A stretch of 64,000 nt of DNA from Tunturiibacter empetritectus (GTDB lineage: Bacteria; Acidobacteriota; Terriglobia; Terriglobales; Acidobacteriaceae). Below the pieces are notes generated by a model. That model was not told the origin of the DNA. It saw only the letters and a program-made list of their open reading frames with translations, and searched no databases. Shown piece after piece: positions 51,210 through 59,312 of the stretch; the first letter of the stretch is position 1, and each line of letters opens with the position of its first letter. The DNA is taken from NCBI RefSeq assembly GCF_013410875.1, contig NZ_JACCCU010000002.1:124001-188000 (forward strand), given 5' to 3'. A program made the position numbers and the translations under genes.

Positions 51210-52723
51210 GCCGCCTCTTTCTTCAGCGACCACGCCTCCAGCTCCGCCCCACCGCGACCTGGCACCAGCTCCAGCAGCACCCGCTTTGGGTACACATGCG
51301 TCTTCATCTGGAGCACGGCACTCGCCCGATCCTGATTCAGCGCCACCGCCAGCCGCAGCAGAACCACGGCCCGCGTTACATTCATGTGCTCTTCCACAGG
51401 AATCCACCGCATCGGCCGGTCCAGCGCATCAGGCCGGCTCTTCCCCATGTACCGGGCAACAGCGCTCACGATCATGCGCTGCTCCGGCGAAAATCCGAAG
51501 ATCTCCGAGTTCGCAATGATGTACTGCGTATGCCGGTAGTGTCCCTGGTGGTTCATAAACTTGCCCACATCCTGCATCATCGCCGCCGCCTCAAGCCACA
51601 GCCTGTACTCCTCCGGCAGCTCATGCACCCGCGCCAGGGCATCGAACAACTCCACCACATGCTGTCTCACCGGCTCCACCTGCCGCTGCTCGATTCCATA
51701 TCTCTCACAGACCTCCAGCACACCAGCCCATCGCTCGCTCTCGATCTTCTGGTGCACTGAGGTCCGCAGATCCACCTCCGCCAGCATCTGCGCCAACATC
51801 CCATCCCGCAAGCCCAGCGGCGAATAGCGAAAGCCCTTCAGCCCCATCTTCTCCAGCAGGCTCGCATACACCAGCGACCCGCCAATAATGATCTCCGACC
51901 TTCGCGGCCCAATCCCCGGAACCGCCTCCCGCTCGGCGTTGTTCATCTTCGCCAGCCGATCCGCCAGCCTTCGCACATCGGGAGTATCCGCAGTCAGTGC
52001 ACCCACGCGCTCCAACCGCTTCTTGGCCAGCGTCTTCTTCACGAGTCTGCCTTTACGAACATGCCCACTCGCCTCCGCCAGCGCCGACGCCGTCCCCGAC
52101 GTCGCAATCACCAGCCCCACCCTCGGCGTTCCCAGCTTCTTCTCCGCCCGCTTCAACTCGCGGTCGATAAACTGCTTCAACCGCGCTACATCCTCCTTCG
52201 ACGGAGGATCGGTCCGCAGAAACTCCTCCTGCAGCCGCACCGCGCCCAGCGGCATACTCACCATCGACTTGTTCCGCCCCCCATCCGACAGCGTTACCTC
52301 GCAACTCCCGCCGCCCAAGTCGATCAACAGACACCGCCCCCGTGCCCCAACCTCATGCGTCACCACCCCCAGATGAATCAGCCGCCCTTCCTCGAGCCCT
52401 GAGATCACCTCGACGTTCCATCCCGTCGTCGCCTTCACCCACTCCGTAAACGCCGCGGCATTCCGCGCGTCCCGCATCGCGCTCGTCGCCACCACACGAA
52501 CCTTATCCACCACATGCAGCTGCACCGCCTTGTGGAACCGCTTCAGCGCCCGAATCGTCGACGCCATCGCTTCAGGCGAGATCACTCCCGTCTGAAACAC
52601 ACTCTCCCCCAGCCGCGTCACCTCGCGGTCCTCGTGCAGAGTCTTCAACCGGTGCATCTGAACCGTAGCAATCTTCAAGCGGCAAGAGTTCGATCCAATA
52701 TCTACGGCGGCAAAAGTGGCCAT
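51161..52723 (-). CDS. Ppx/GppA-family phosphatase with HD domain
   Basis: 520 residues from ATG 52723 (the longer frame from 52795 adds 24 residues with no family content). The actin-like phosphatase domain starts AAVDIGSNSCRLKIAT near 4-19 and continues with VVATSAMRDARNAAAF near 75, ISGLEEGRLIHLG near 107, LLIDLGGGSCEVTL near 126 and GPRRSEIIIGGSLVY. The C-terminal HD-like domain is around 355-430 (MQDVGKFMNHQGHYRHTQYII with His-Asp). It breaks down polyphosphate or pppGpp (exopolyphosphatase/guanosine pentaphosphatase). The end overlaps the sixA coding end by 49 bases. Family clear; whether Ppx or GppA dominates is not. Confidence 0.92.
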   Translation of the reverse strand: MATFAAVDIGSNSCRLKIATVQMHRLKTLHEDREVTRLGESVFQTGVISPEAMASTIRALKRFHKAVQLHVVDKVRVVATSAMRDARNAAAFTEWVKATTGWNVEVISGLEEGRLIHLGVVTHEVGARGRCLLIDLGGGSCEVTLSDGGRNKSMVSMPLGAVRLQEEFLRTDPPSKEDVARLKQFIDRELKRAEKKLGTPRVGLVIATSGTASALAEASGHVRKGRLVKKTLAKKRLERVGALTADTPDVRRLADRLAKMNNAEREAVPGIGPRRSEIIIGGSLVYASLLEKMGLKGFRYSPLGLRDGMLAQMLAEVDLRTSVHQKIESERWAGVLEVCERYGIEQRQVEPVRQHVVELFDALARVHELPEEYRLWLEAAAMMQDVGKFMNHQGHYRHTQYIIANSEIFGFSPEQRMIVSAVARYMGKSRPDALDRPMRWIPVEEHMNVTRAVVLLRLAVALNQDRASAVLQMKTHVYPKRVLLELVPGRGGAELEAWSLKKEAAYFREVFRRELFVEVA

Positions 52724-52849
52724 GAGGCTAGTTACTCCAGGTAAAATCAACCGGGCTTGCACGGAGATCACCGAGCAAAACCCTATGTTTAGCAAGATAC
52801 ATGTTCAAGGTAGTGTGAAAAACAAAGACGTTGAGACTGCGGTAGCGTC

Positions 52850-53248
52850 TCAGTTTGAAGAAATGCCACTGACTATACGAGCGATCATTGGTCGGGTATA
52901 GACCTCCATGGGGTCCTCGTCGCGATTGTTACCGTGGTAGTACTCTCCTTCATCAAAAGCGAGGTACACCTCCCAGAAGAGGTCTGGGCGATGCTCGTCA
53001 GCGGATGTAATCACACCGAACAAATCGTTGATAACTGCATCACAGAATGCAAACGTCAACTCGGAAGCGTGAAAACCGCGCGCTAGATAGAGTGCTATCT
53101 GATCGTATAGCGTGGATCGGGACGCGCCAAGAGAATCGCCCCAACGTTGGACGTCCGCTTCACTCAACCCCGTCACGCGCGGATGAGGGTAACCCAATTG
53201 ATCTTTATATAAACCCTTTAGTTCAGAGGTTACTTCGGCAAAGCTCAT
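52850..53248 (-). CDS. Hypothetical protein in a less GC-rich patch
   Basis: 132 residues. The N terminus is charged and helical (SELKGLYKDQLGY). The middle has ADVQRWGDSLGASRSTLYDQIALYLARGF, which looks like a helix-turn-helix-sized segment but without the regulator signature. ELTFAFCDAVINDLFGVI and FWEVYLAFDEGEYYH follow, and the C terminus is MEVYTRPMIARIVSGIS. The shape (small, acidic, single Cys) recalls immunity proteins of polymorphic-toxin systems, but no toxin gene is next to it; I cannot name a family. Codon use is much less C-ending than the flanks, suggesting horizontal origin. GAGGAT lies near the start. Confidence 0.65.
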   Translation of the reverse strand: MSFAEVTSELKGLYKDQLGYPHPRVTGLSEADVQRWGDSLGASRSTLYDQIALYLARGFHASELTFAFCDAVINDLFGVITSADEHRPDLFWEVYLAFDEGEYYHGNNRDEDPMEVYTRPMIARIVSGISSN

Positions 53249-53271
53249 ATCCTCATAGCTCCAAAAAACAT

Positions 53272-53318
53272 GTTCTCTACTAGTAGCACCTATCAGATTG
53301 CTGCTAGTAGATGAGAAC
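53272..53318. repeat. Imperfect inverted repeat upstream of the hypothetical gene
   Basis: GTTCTCTACTAGTAGCA on the left and TGCTGCTAGTAGATGAGAAC on the right can pair with a few mismatches or a bulge across CCTATCAGAT. It lies in the less GC-rich stretch and might be an operator for the divergent genes or a scar of insertion. Confidence 0.45.
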
Positions 53319-53522
53319 CTAATAATTCAGCCTGCGAGAACGTTATTCATGCTTTGCAGTGATATATCGATCGCGGCAAACGTAGGCATGATTCTGGAAT
53401 CACCTCAGGGAGCAAAATCCCACCTCCAGCAGATTACATCCCGCAGCCGATTCCCTAAATCCCGCCCGCCGACACCAACAACATGCCCTCTCCCCCATTT
53501 ATGCTTAGAGAGCGCCCAAATC

Positions 53523-55646
53523 ATGATCAAAGAAACCTTACTTGAAGCATCCGCTGGCACGAAGGCGTCCCTCGACTCCTGCACGCCCCGCCGCTCCACA
53601 GCTCTCCTCGTTCTCACCGGACTCTGGCTCATCATCTTCTTCGCAGCCCTCTTTACTCCCCCGCTGCTCGACGACGCCGACGCCACCCATGCCAGCGCCG
53701 CCCGTCACATGGCCCTCTCCGGCGACCTCGTCACCCTGCGCGTCAACGGCATTCGCTACCTCGAAAAGGCGCCGCTCCCCTACTGGCTGGGAGCACTCAG
53801 CTTTCGCCTCTTCGGCTTCAACAGCTTTGCCGCGCATCTCCCTCAGGCCATCGGTGTTCTTCTCCTGGCGTTGCTCGGGTACTACTGGGCCTATCGAGCC
53901 TTCAACGCCCGCGCCGCCTTCTACACCGGCCTCGCAACCCTCACCACCGTCGGCGTCTTCCTCTTTACCCGCTACTACATTCCCGAGGTCCTGCTCTCCC
54001 TCTTCCTCGCCATAGCTCTCTCCTGCCTCCTACGATCCCTCAACGCAACCACAACCCAGCAGAGTACAGACACCCGCGCATCGTTCTCCCCAGCTGTCTA
54101 TGCTTACACCATGTGGACGGCGCTCGCTCTCGCCGTCCTCACCAAGGGCCTCGTGGCTCTCGTCTTTTTCTTCGGCGCAGCCATCGTCTATCTTGCTCTC
54201 AGCGGCGAATACAAAAACTGGCGCAGTCTCAAACCCTTCACCGGCATCCTGCTCTTCCTCGTCATCGCGGCTCCCTGGCACATCCTCGCCGGCCTGCGCA
54301 ACACCGGAGGCATGAACGGCCACGGCTTCTTCTGGTTCTACTTCATCAACGAGCACGTCCTCCGCTTCCTCGGCCGCCGCTACCCCAAGGACTACAACAA
54401 ACTCCCCGGCTATCTCTTCTGGAGCCTTCATCTCGTCTGGCTCTTCCCCTGGTCGCTCTTCTGCGGAACCCTCTGCCGCCAGGCCTACCTCGCCTTCCAG
54501 CGCTACCGAGCTTCGAATCCCGCGCCAGTCGACGAAACAAGAACCTTCTACTGGCAGCCCTACGCCGTCGTCGTAGTTGGTCTCATCCTGCAAAACGCCT
54601 TCAAGATTCCCTACATCTTCACGCTCTTCCTGGCGCTCATCCTCTTCCTGCTCCATGGTCTTCGCCGTCGCCAGTCGAACTCCCCGTCCGGCACTCCGTT
54701 GCTTCGCGTCAACACCCTCGCCCAGCGCAGCACGCTCCTTCTCAGCATCTTCGCGTCACTCGTCCTGGTCTTCTTCTCTCTCTCCACCAACCAGGAGTAC
54801 TACACCTTCCCCGCCTACCTCTCCATGATCCTTCTCCTCGCCGTCGCCCTCGCGCACGCCGAGCAGACCTACTCCACCGACTCCGGCTCCCGCCGCTGGA
54901 TCACCGTCGGCCACGCCACATTCACCGTCCTCGGCGTCGCCATCGCCATCACACTCCTCTACGGCCTCTGGACCTCCCGCCACCTTCCCATTGTTCCGGA
55001 CATCGGCGATCTCCTCGCCCATCGCGGTGTAGGCGACTACACCCTCTCCATGTCCGGCATCTTCGATCTCACCGGCCCCAGCTTCGCCGCCCTGCGTCTT
55101 CCCGCAACACTAGCCGCCATCGCCTTCCTCATCGGCCCCGCCATCGCCTGGTTTCTGCGCTCCCAACGCCGTCACCTCGCCGCAAGCGTAGCCGTAGCCC
55201 TCACCGCAACGGCCTTCTTCATCGCAGCCCACATCGCCTTCGCCCGCTTCGCCCCCATGCTCTCTTCCAAGAGCTTCGCCGACACCATCCAGCAGCTCGA
55301 AGCCGACCATTCCATCTCCCGTGAAAACAAAGTCATCCTCTTTGGCGATCAGTCCTACGGCTCCTCGATCACCTTCTACCTAGGCCGTCAGGTTTATCTC
55401 GTCAACGGCCGCGCCTCCTCCATGCTCTTCGGCGGCACCTTCCCCGACGCGCCTCCCGTCTTCCTCACTTCGGAAGATCTCCTGACGATCTGGGGCAAAG
55501 GCGAACGCAAACTCCTCTTCGTCCCCCTGGAGAAACGCGACACCGTCGACCAACTCCTCGGCAACCACAAAGTCCTTCTCTTCGAAAGCTCCGGCAAAGC
55601 CCTCTTTACCGACCGTCCCCTGGACTATCCAAGCAGAACTCCCTGA
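53523..55646 (+). CDS. ArnT-like (GT83) glycosyltransferase, membrane
   Basis: 707 residues from ATG 53523; the frame is open from 53298 without family features. ArnT/PMT-type: an N-terminal helix (LLVLTGLWLIIFFAALF), then the conserved lumenal loop LLDDADATHASAARHMAL near 50-67 with catalytic-type Asp-Asp-x-Asp, and YLEKAPLPYWLGAL. Ten or so more helices follow, with KLPGYLFWSLHLVWLFPWSLF and SLSTNQEYYTFPAYL. The C-terminal soluble domain holds SYGSSITFYLGRQVYLVNGR. It uses a polyprenyl-linked sugar donor to modify lipid or protein. Paralogue of the next gene; used here as the control that lacks the repeat insert. Confidence 0.88.
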   Translation: MIKETLLEASAGTKASLDSCTPRRSTALLVLTGLWLIIFFAALFTPPLLDDADATHASAARHMALSGDLVTLRVNGIRYLEKAPLPYWLGALSFRLFGFNSFAAHLPQAIGVLLLALLGYYWAYRAFNARAAFYTGLATLTTVGVFLFTRYYIPEVLLSLFLAIALSCLLRSLNATTTQQSTDTRASFSPAVYAYTMWTALALAVLTKGLVALVFFFGAAIVYLALSGEYKNWRSLKPFTGILLFLVIAAPWHILAGLRNTGGMNGHGFFWFYFINEHVLRFLGRRYPKDYNKLPGYLFWSLHLVWLFPWSLFCGTLCRQAYLAFQRYRASNPAPVDETRTFYWQPYAVVVVGLILQNAFKIPYIFTLFLALILFLLHGLRRRQSNSPSGTPLLRVNTLAQRSTLLLSIFASLVLVFFSLSTNQEYYTFPAYLSMILLLAVALAHAEQTYSTDSGSRRWITVGHATFTVLGVAIAITLLYGLWTSRHLPIVPDIGDLLAHRGVGDYTLSMSGIFDLTGPSFAALRLPATLAAIAFLIGPAIAWFLRSQRRHLAASVAVALTATAFFIAAHIAFARFAPMLSSKSFADTIQQLEADHSISRENKVILFGDQSYGSSITFYLGRQVYLVNGRASSMLFGGTFPDAPPVFLTSEDLLTIWGKGERKLLFVPLEKRDTVDQLLGNHKVLLFESSGKALFTDRPLDYPSRTP

Positions 55647-55722
55647 GTCGAATCAACGAGACAACTCCCAACTCGCAGATCGACCGCATCACCGGGTTAT
55701 CTGGCAAAGCCATAAACCGAAC

Positions 55723-57834
55723 ATGCAGAACCAGCTAAAACTCGACGAAGAAACCCCAGTGCACGAGACCTCTCCACAAAACGCCACATCGCGCCGCCTT
55801 TGGAATCCCGCCTCTCTCGCTGTCATCTTCTTTCTCTGGCTCATCCTCCAGATCGGCGGCCTCTTCACCCCCGGTCTCCTCGACGACGTCGACTCCATCT
55901 ACATCGAGATCGCCCGCGAGATGCTCCAACGCCACGACTACGTTACCCCCTACATCGACGGCATACGCTTCTTCGACAAGCCTCCCCTCATGTACTGGAT
56001 GGCCGCCGGCTCCATGCGCCTCTTCGGCATCCACGACTGGGCCGCGCGCCTCCCCCTCGCTCTCGCCGTCCTCGCGCTTCTTCTAGCCGTCTACGCCCTC
56101 GGCATTCGCCTCTTCGCAACCGTCACTCCATCCTGCAAGCCCGATCGCGGAGGTTTCTACGCAGCCATCGCCCTGGCCACCAGCATCGGCCCCTACCTCT
56201 ACACCCGCTTCTACATCCCGGACATCCTCATCGCTCTCTGGATGACCCTCGCCGTCCACCTCTTCCTCATAGCCCTCGACCACATCCACGAATCACCACA
56301 AAACCGGACATCTGAGATCGAGTCACAAAACCGGGTGCCCCATCTTCGCGGCAGTCTTATCGCCGCTAAGATGAGCAATCGCGTAAGCGATCCGCTCTCC
56401 TCCCCCACCCACGAAAGCCCGGGTGCCCCATCCTTCGCGCACTTTGCGAAGGGTGGGAACGTAAGCTCCTCCGCTCTCCTCCCATGCCTTGCCTTCGCCG
56501 CAGTCATGGCCCTAAACGTCCTGACCAAAGGACTCATAGGCGTGGTCTTCCCCATAGCCTTCGTCCTCCTCTACCTCGCCATCACCAGACAACTCCACCT
56601 CCTCCTGAGACTCCACCTCATCCCCGGCACCCTGGTCTTCCTGACCATAGCCGCCCCCTGGCACATCCTCGCCGCCCTCCGAAACCCAGCCATCTCTATG
56701 ACCCCAGGCCTCGGTCTCCCAGCCAAAGCGGGCTGGGCCTGGTTCTATCTTTACAACGAGCACATCGCCCGTTTCCTCTCCAAACGCATCCCCCACGACT
56801 ACGGCCAAACCCCCGTCCTCGTCTTCTGGATCTATCTCGCCATCTGGATCATGCCCTGGACCGTCTTCCTCCCCGGAGCGATCGCCGCCCACATCCGAAC
56901 TCTCCGCCACCGCATCGCCACAAACACCCTCACTCGCGCACGCGAGCACGAAGCATCGCTCTCTCTCCTTCTCTGGAGCCTCCTCGTCATGGGCTTCTTC
57001 TCCCTCTCCAGCCGCCAGGAGTACTACTCCATCCCCGCAATCCCCGCTCTATGCCTTATGGGCGGCGGCCTCCTCGCTCAAGCCGACCAGACTCAAAGTC
57101 GCACCTCCACCAAACTAGAAGCAGCCAGCAGCGCCCTCCGCTGGCACCTCTGCCTCCTCCTCCCCCTCTCCACCACCCTCGCCATCGTCTGCGGATACTT
57201 CGCCCTCACGGCACCCCACCCCGCCCCCGGCACCGACCTCGCATCTCTCCTCAACTCCAACCCCGACTTCTACAACCTCTCCCTGGGCCACCTCTTCGAC
57301 CTCACCGGAGACGCCATGGGACTCTTCCGCGGCCCCCTCACCGCCGTTGCCCTCAGCATGCTCGGCGTCGGAATTGGCAGCTATCTCCTGCGCCGCCGCT
57401 CCTTCACCTACGCCGCAAATCTCGTGCTGGCCGCCGCCATGACCATCACCCTCCTCGCCGCCCACGAGGGCCTCGTCCGCTTCTATCCCGTCCTCGGATC
57501 GAAGAATCTCGCCCTCACCGTCAAACAGCAACTCCGACCCGGCGACCGCGTCATCATCGACGGCTGGCTCTCCTCCGGCTCCTCTCTCCTTTTCTACACC
57601 GGCCAACAGGCAGGCCTCGTCAACGGGCGCATCTACGGTCCTTGGTACGGCTCTTTCTGGCCTGACGCTCCCCCCATCTTCGGCACCGACGACGGACTCC
57701 GCCAGGCCTGGACCGGACCCCAGCGCATCTTCCTGCTCACCTTCAGCAAACAACGCGCCGCCGACCTCGCACGCTTCGCCCCCGTTCATCTCCTCGGGGC
57801 AGAGGGCGGCAAATTCATCCTCTCCAATCGATAA
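55723..57834 (+). CDS. ArnT-like (GT83) glycosyltransferase with in-frame repeat insertion
   Basis: 703 residues. Same architecture as its upstream paralogue: FFLWLILQIGGLFTPGLLDDVDSIYIEIAREML, here split in meaning into helix and LDDVDSIYIEI loop, then FFDKPPLMYWMAAG, SLSSRQEYYSIPAIPAL, and the C-terminal FYTGQQAGLVNGRIYGP region. Between ALDHIHESP (near 191) and ALNVLTKGLIG (near 265) it carries extra residues read from two palindromic elements (56332 and 56420), giving NRVPHLRGSLIAAK and SPGAPSFAHFAKGG. The paralogue has a shorter loop there. The insert lies between membrane helices, so it is probably a tolerated loop. Transfers a sugar from a polyprenyl phosphate. Confidence 0.88.
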   Translation: MQNQLKLDEETPVHETSPQNATSRRLWNPASLAVIFFLWLILQIGGLFTPGLLDDVDSIYIEIAREMLQRHDYVTPYIDGIRFFDKPPLMYWMAAGSMRLFGIHDWAARLPLALAVLALLLAVYALGIRLFATVTPSCKPDRGGFYAAIALATSIGPYLYTRFYIPDILIALWMTLAVHLFLIALDHIHESPQNRTSEIESQNRVPHLRGSLIAAKMSNRVSDPLSSPTHESPGAPSFAHFAKGGNVSSSALLPCLAFAAVMALNVLTKGLIGVVFPIAFVLLYLAITRQLHLLLRLHLIPGTLVFLTIAAPWHILAALRNPAISMTPGLGLPAKAGWAWFYLYNEHIARFLSKRIPHDYGQTPVLVFWIYLAIWIMPWTVFLPGAIAAHIRTLRHRIATNTLTRAREHEASLSLLLWSLLVMGFFSLSSRQEYYSIPAIPALCLMGGGLLAQADQTQSRTSTKLEAASSALRWHLCLLLPLSTTLAIVCGYFALTAPHPAPGTDLASLLNSNPDFYNLSLGHLFDLTGDAMGLFRGPLTAVALSMLGVGIGSYLLRRRSFTYAANLVLAAAMTITLLAAHEGLVRFYPVLGSKNLALTVKQQLRPGDRVIIDGWLSSGSSLLFYTGQQAGLVNGRIYGPWYGSFWPDAPPIFGTDDGLRQAWTGPQRIFLLTFSKQRAADLARFAPVHLLGAEGGKFILSNR
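56332..56400 (+). repeat. Two-hairpin palindromic element inside the second ArnT-like gene, copy 6
   Basis: CGGGTGCCCCATCTT start, hairpin 1 (CATCTTCGCGGC with GCCGCTAAGATG, one mismatch), hairpin 2 (ATCGC with GCGAT around GTAA), end CCGCTCTCC. The stems are different from those of the other copies but the geometry is kept. Translated as NRVPHLRGSLIAAKMSNRVS, a different reading frame of the element than in copies 3 and 7. Confidence 0.85.
56420..56479 (+). repeat. Palindromic element inside the second ArnT-like gene, copy 7
   Basis: CGGGTGCCCCATCC start, stem CCCATCCTTCGC with GCGAAGGGTGGG, then a shortened remainder before CCGCTCTCC. Read as SPGAPSFAHFAKGGNV, matching the peptide of copy 3 at all but a few positions. 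Confidence 0.85.
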
Positions 57835-57924
57835 TTGTTCCTCTGACAAAACCTCCCAACACCACGCACCCCGAATCCCCCGCAGTGGCACAACAGCACC
57901 CGAGTCGATATCCTTACAGCAGTC

Positions 57925-59106
57925 ATGTTTTCCACCCTGCTCCTGATCGCTCGAGTCGCCCTCATCCTAGGCATACTCGGCACCCTGACCTCCGGAGTAT
58001 CTTTCCTTCTGGCCATCATAGGCGGCCTGAAGTTCCGCTCCCGCCGCAATGATCAAGGCAGCTACGCCCCTCCGGTAAGCATCCTTAAGCCTCTGCACGG
58101 CAAGGAAATGGGACTCGAGCAAAACCTCGAGAGCTTCTTCCGGCTCACCCATCCCGACTTCGAAATCATCTTCTGCGCAAGGTCCCTCTCCGACCCCGGA
58201 ATCCTCTGCGCTCAGGAGGTAGCCAGCCGATTTCCATCCATCGCTGCGCGTTTCATCGCCTCAGGCGAACCGCTCTGGCAGAACCCCAAGACCTTCTCCA
58301 TGGCGCTCTTGGTCGAAGCAGCCACGCACGAGATCATCCTCTTCTCCGACAGCGACGTCCGCGTCAGCCCCTCCTACCTGCACGACATCCTGCAACCTCT
58401 CGCCAACCCTGCCGTCGGACTAGTCACCTGCACCTTCCGCGGCAAACCCGGACGAAGCACCTCCCTGCTCACCGCGCTCACCCAGACCGTCGAGTTCTCC
58501 AGCGGCGTCCTCACCGCAAATCTACTCGAAGACATCAAGTTCGGACTCGGGCCCACGCTCCTCACCCGAAAGCCCCTGATCGACGAGATAGGTGGCCTCA
58601 AAGACATGGGAGATCTGCTCGCCGACGACTTCTGGCTCGGCAACCGCATCGCAGAGAAGGGCTACAAAGTAATCCTCTCCACAGCCATCGTCGATCACTG
58701 CATCAACTACGGAAGCGTCCTCTCCGGATTGCACCATCAGATCAGCTGGATGAAAAATACTCGCGGCACCCGCCCCGCCGGACACCTTGGCACCGGCCTC
58801 ACCTACGCCATGCCCTTCGGCATCCTCGGCCTTCTCTCCGCCCTCGCCATCGGACGCCCCACCCTCGGCCTCTGGCTCCTCTTTGCCGCGCTCGCAAATC
58901 GCTGGCTTCAGGCCCTCCTCATCGGCTTCGTCATCATGCGCGACAAGCTCGCTCTAAAATTCTTCTGGCTCTATCCCCTGTGCGATCTCCTCGGCTTCTA
59001 CAGCTGGGCCGCCAGCTACTTTGGACGAGAGATCATCTACCGCGGCGAGCGCTACCGCATCAACCCCGGCGGCGTCCTGGTTCGCCTAGGCCCCCTGCAA
59101 CACTAG
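57925..59106 (+). CDS. HpnI-like GT21 family glycosyltransferase
   Basis: 393 residues. One N-terminal membrane helix (LLLIARVALILGILGTL), then PPVSILKPLHGKEMGLEQNL with the GT21 opening, FSDSDVRVSPSYL with the D2 Asp pair near 137, and MGDLLADDFWLGNRIAEKG with D3 near 233. HHQISWMKNTRG follows in the place of the (Q/R)xxRW motif, and C-terminal helices end in NPGGVLVRLG. The family includes ceramide glucosyltransferase and HpnI, which adds N-acetylglucosamine to hopanoid ribose-type tails. No other hopanoid gene is in the window, so a lipid glycosyltransferase of undefined acceptor is the safe call. Reads after the two ArnT-like genes on the same strand. Confidence 0.88.
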   Translation: MFSTLLLIARVALILGILGTLTSGVSFLLAIIGGLKFRSRRNDQGSYAPPVSILKPLHGKEMGLEQNLESFFRLTHPDFEIIFCARSLSDPGILCAQEVASRFPSIAARFIASGEPLWQNPKTFSMALLVEAATHEIILFSDSDVRVSPSYLHDILQPLANPAVGLVTCTFRGKPGRSTSLLTALTQTVEFSSGVLTANLLEDIKFGLGPTLLTRKPLIDEIGGLKDMGDLLADDFWLGNRIAEKGYKVILSTAIVDHCINYGSVLSGLHHQISWMKNTRGTRPAGHLGTGLTYAMPFGILGLLSALAIGRPTLGLWLLFAALANRWLQALLIGFVIMRDKLALKFFWLYPLCDLLGFYSWAASYFGREIIYRGERYRINPGGVLVRLGPLQH

Positions 59107-59115
59107 GCTAAGAAT

Positions 59116-59295
59116 CTGTCCTGCCGGACGGGCCTCCTACGCGGAGGGCGGGCGTTCGCACGCCTTTTTCAGCTTCGCCCGGTCCTCCCGTTGGTCGGAA
59201 TCATCTTCCTTCGCGACCAGCGGGAGCGCCACGCGAAGCGGGTATACAAGTCACGAAGTGACCGCCCCACGCGCAGTGGGCCCGTCCGGCAGGAC
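59116..59295 (+). repeat. Composite palindromic element, copy 3, with inverted flanks
   Basis: Starts CTGTCCTGCCGGACGGGCC, the inverse complement of GGCCCGTCCGGCAGGAC at its far end. Inside, CCTCCCGTTGGTCGGAA is complementary to CGACCAGCGGGAGCG, then GTATACAAG, the GTCAC-GAA-GTGAC hairpin and the CCAC/GTGG hairpin. The extra left arm makes this copy a nested inverted repeat of about 180 bases, absent in the copies at 24593 and 29810. Between convergent GT21 and hspR genes. Confidence 0.8.
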
Positions 59296-59312
59296 CGGCT
59301 TCTGAACCCCCC

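Noticed and set aside
52716..52901. 61-codon plus-strand frame in the less GC-rich patch
   Set aside because: Overlaps both the ppx start and the end of the hypothetical gene; no ribosome site or motif.
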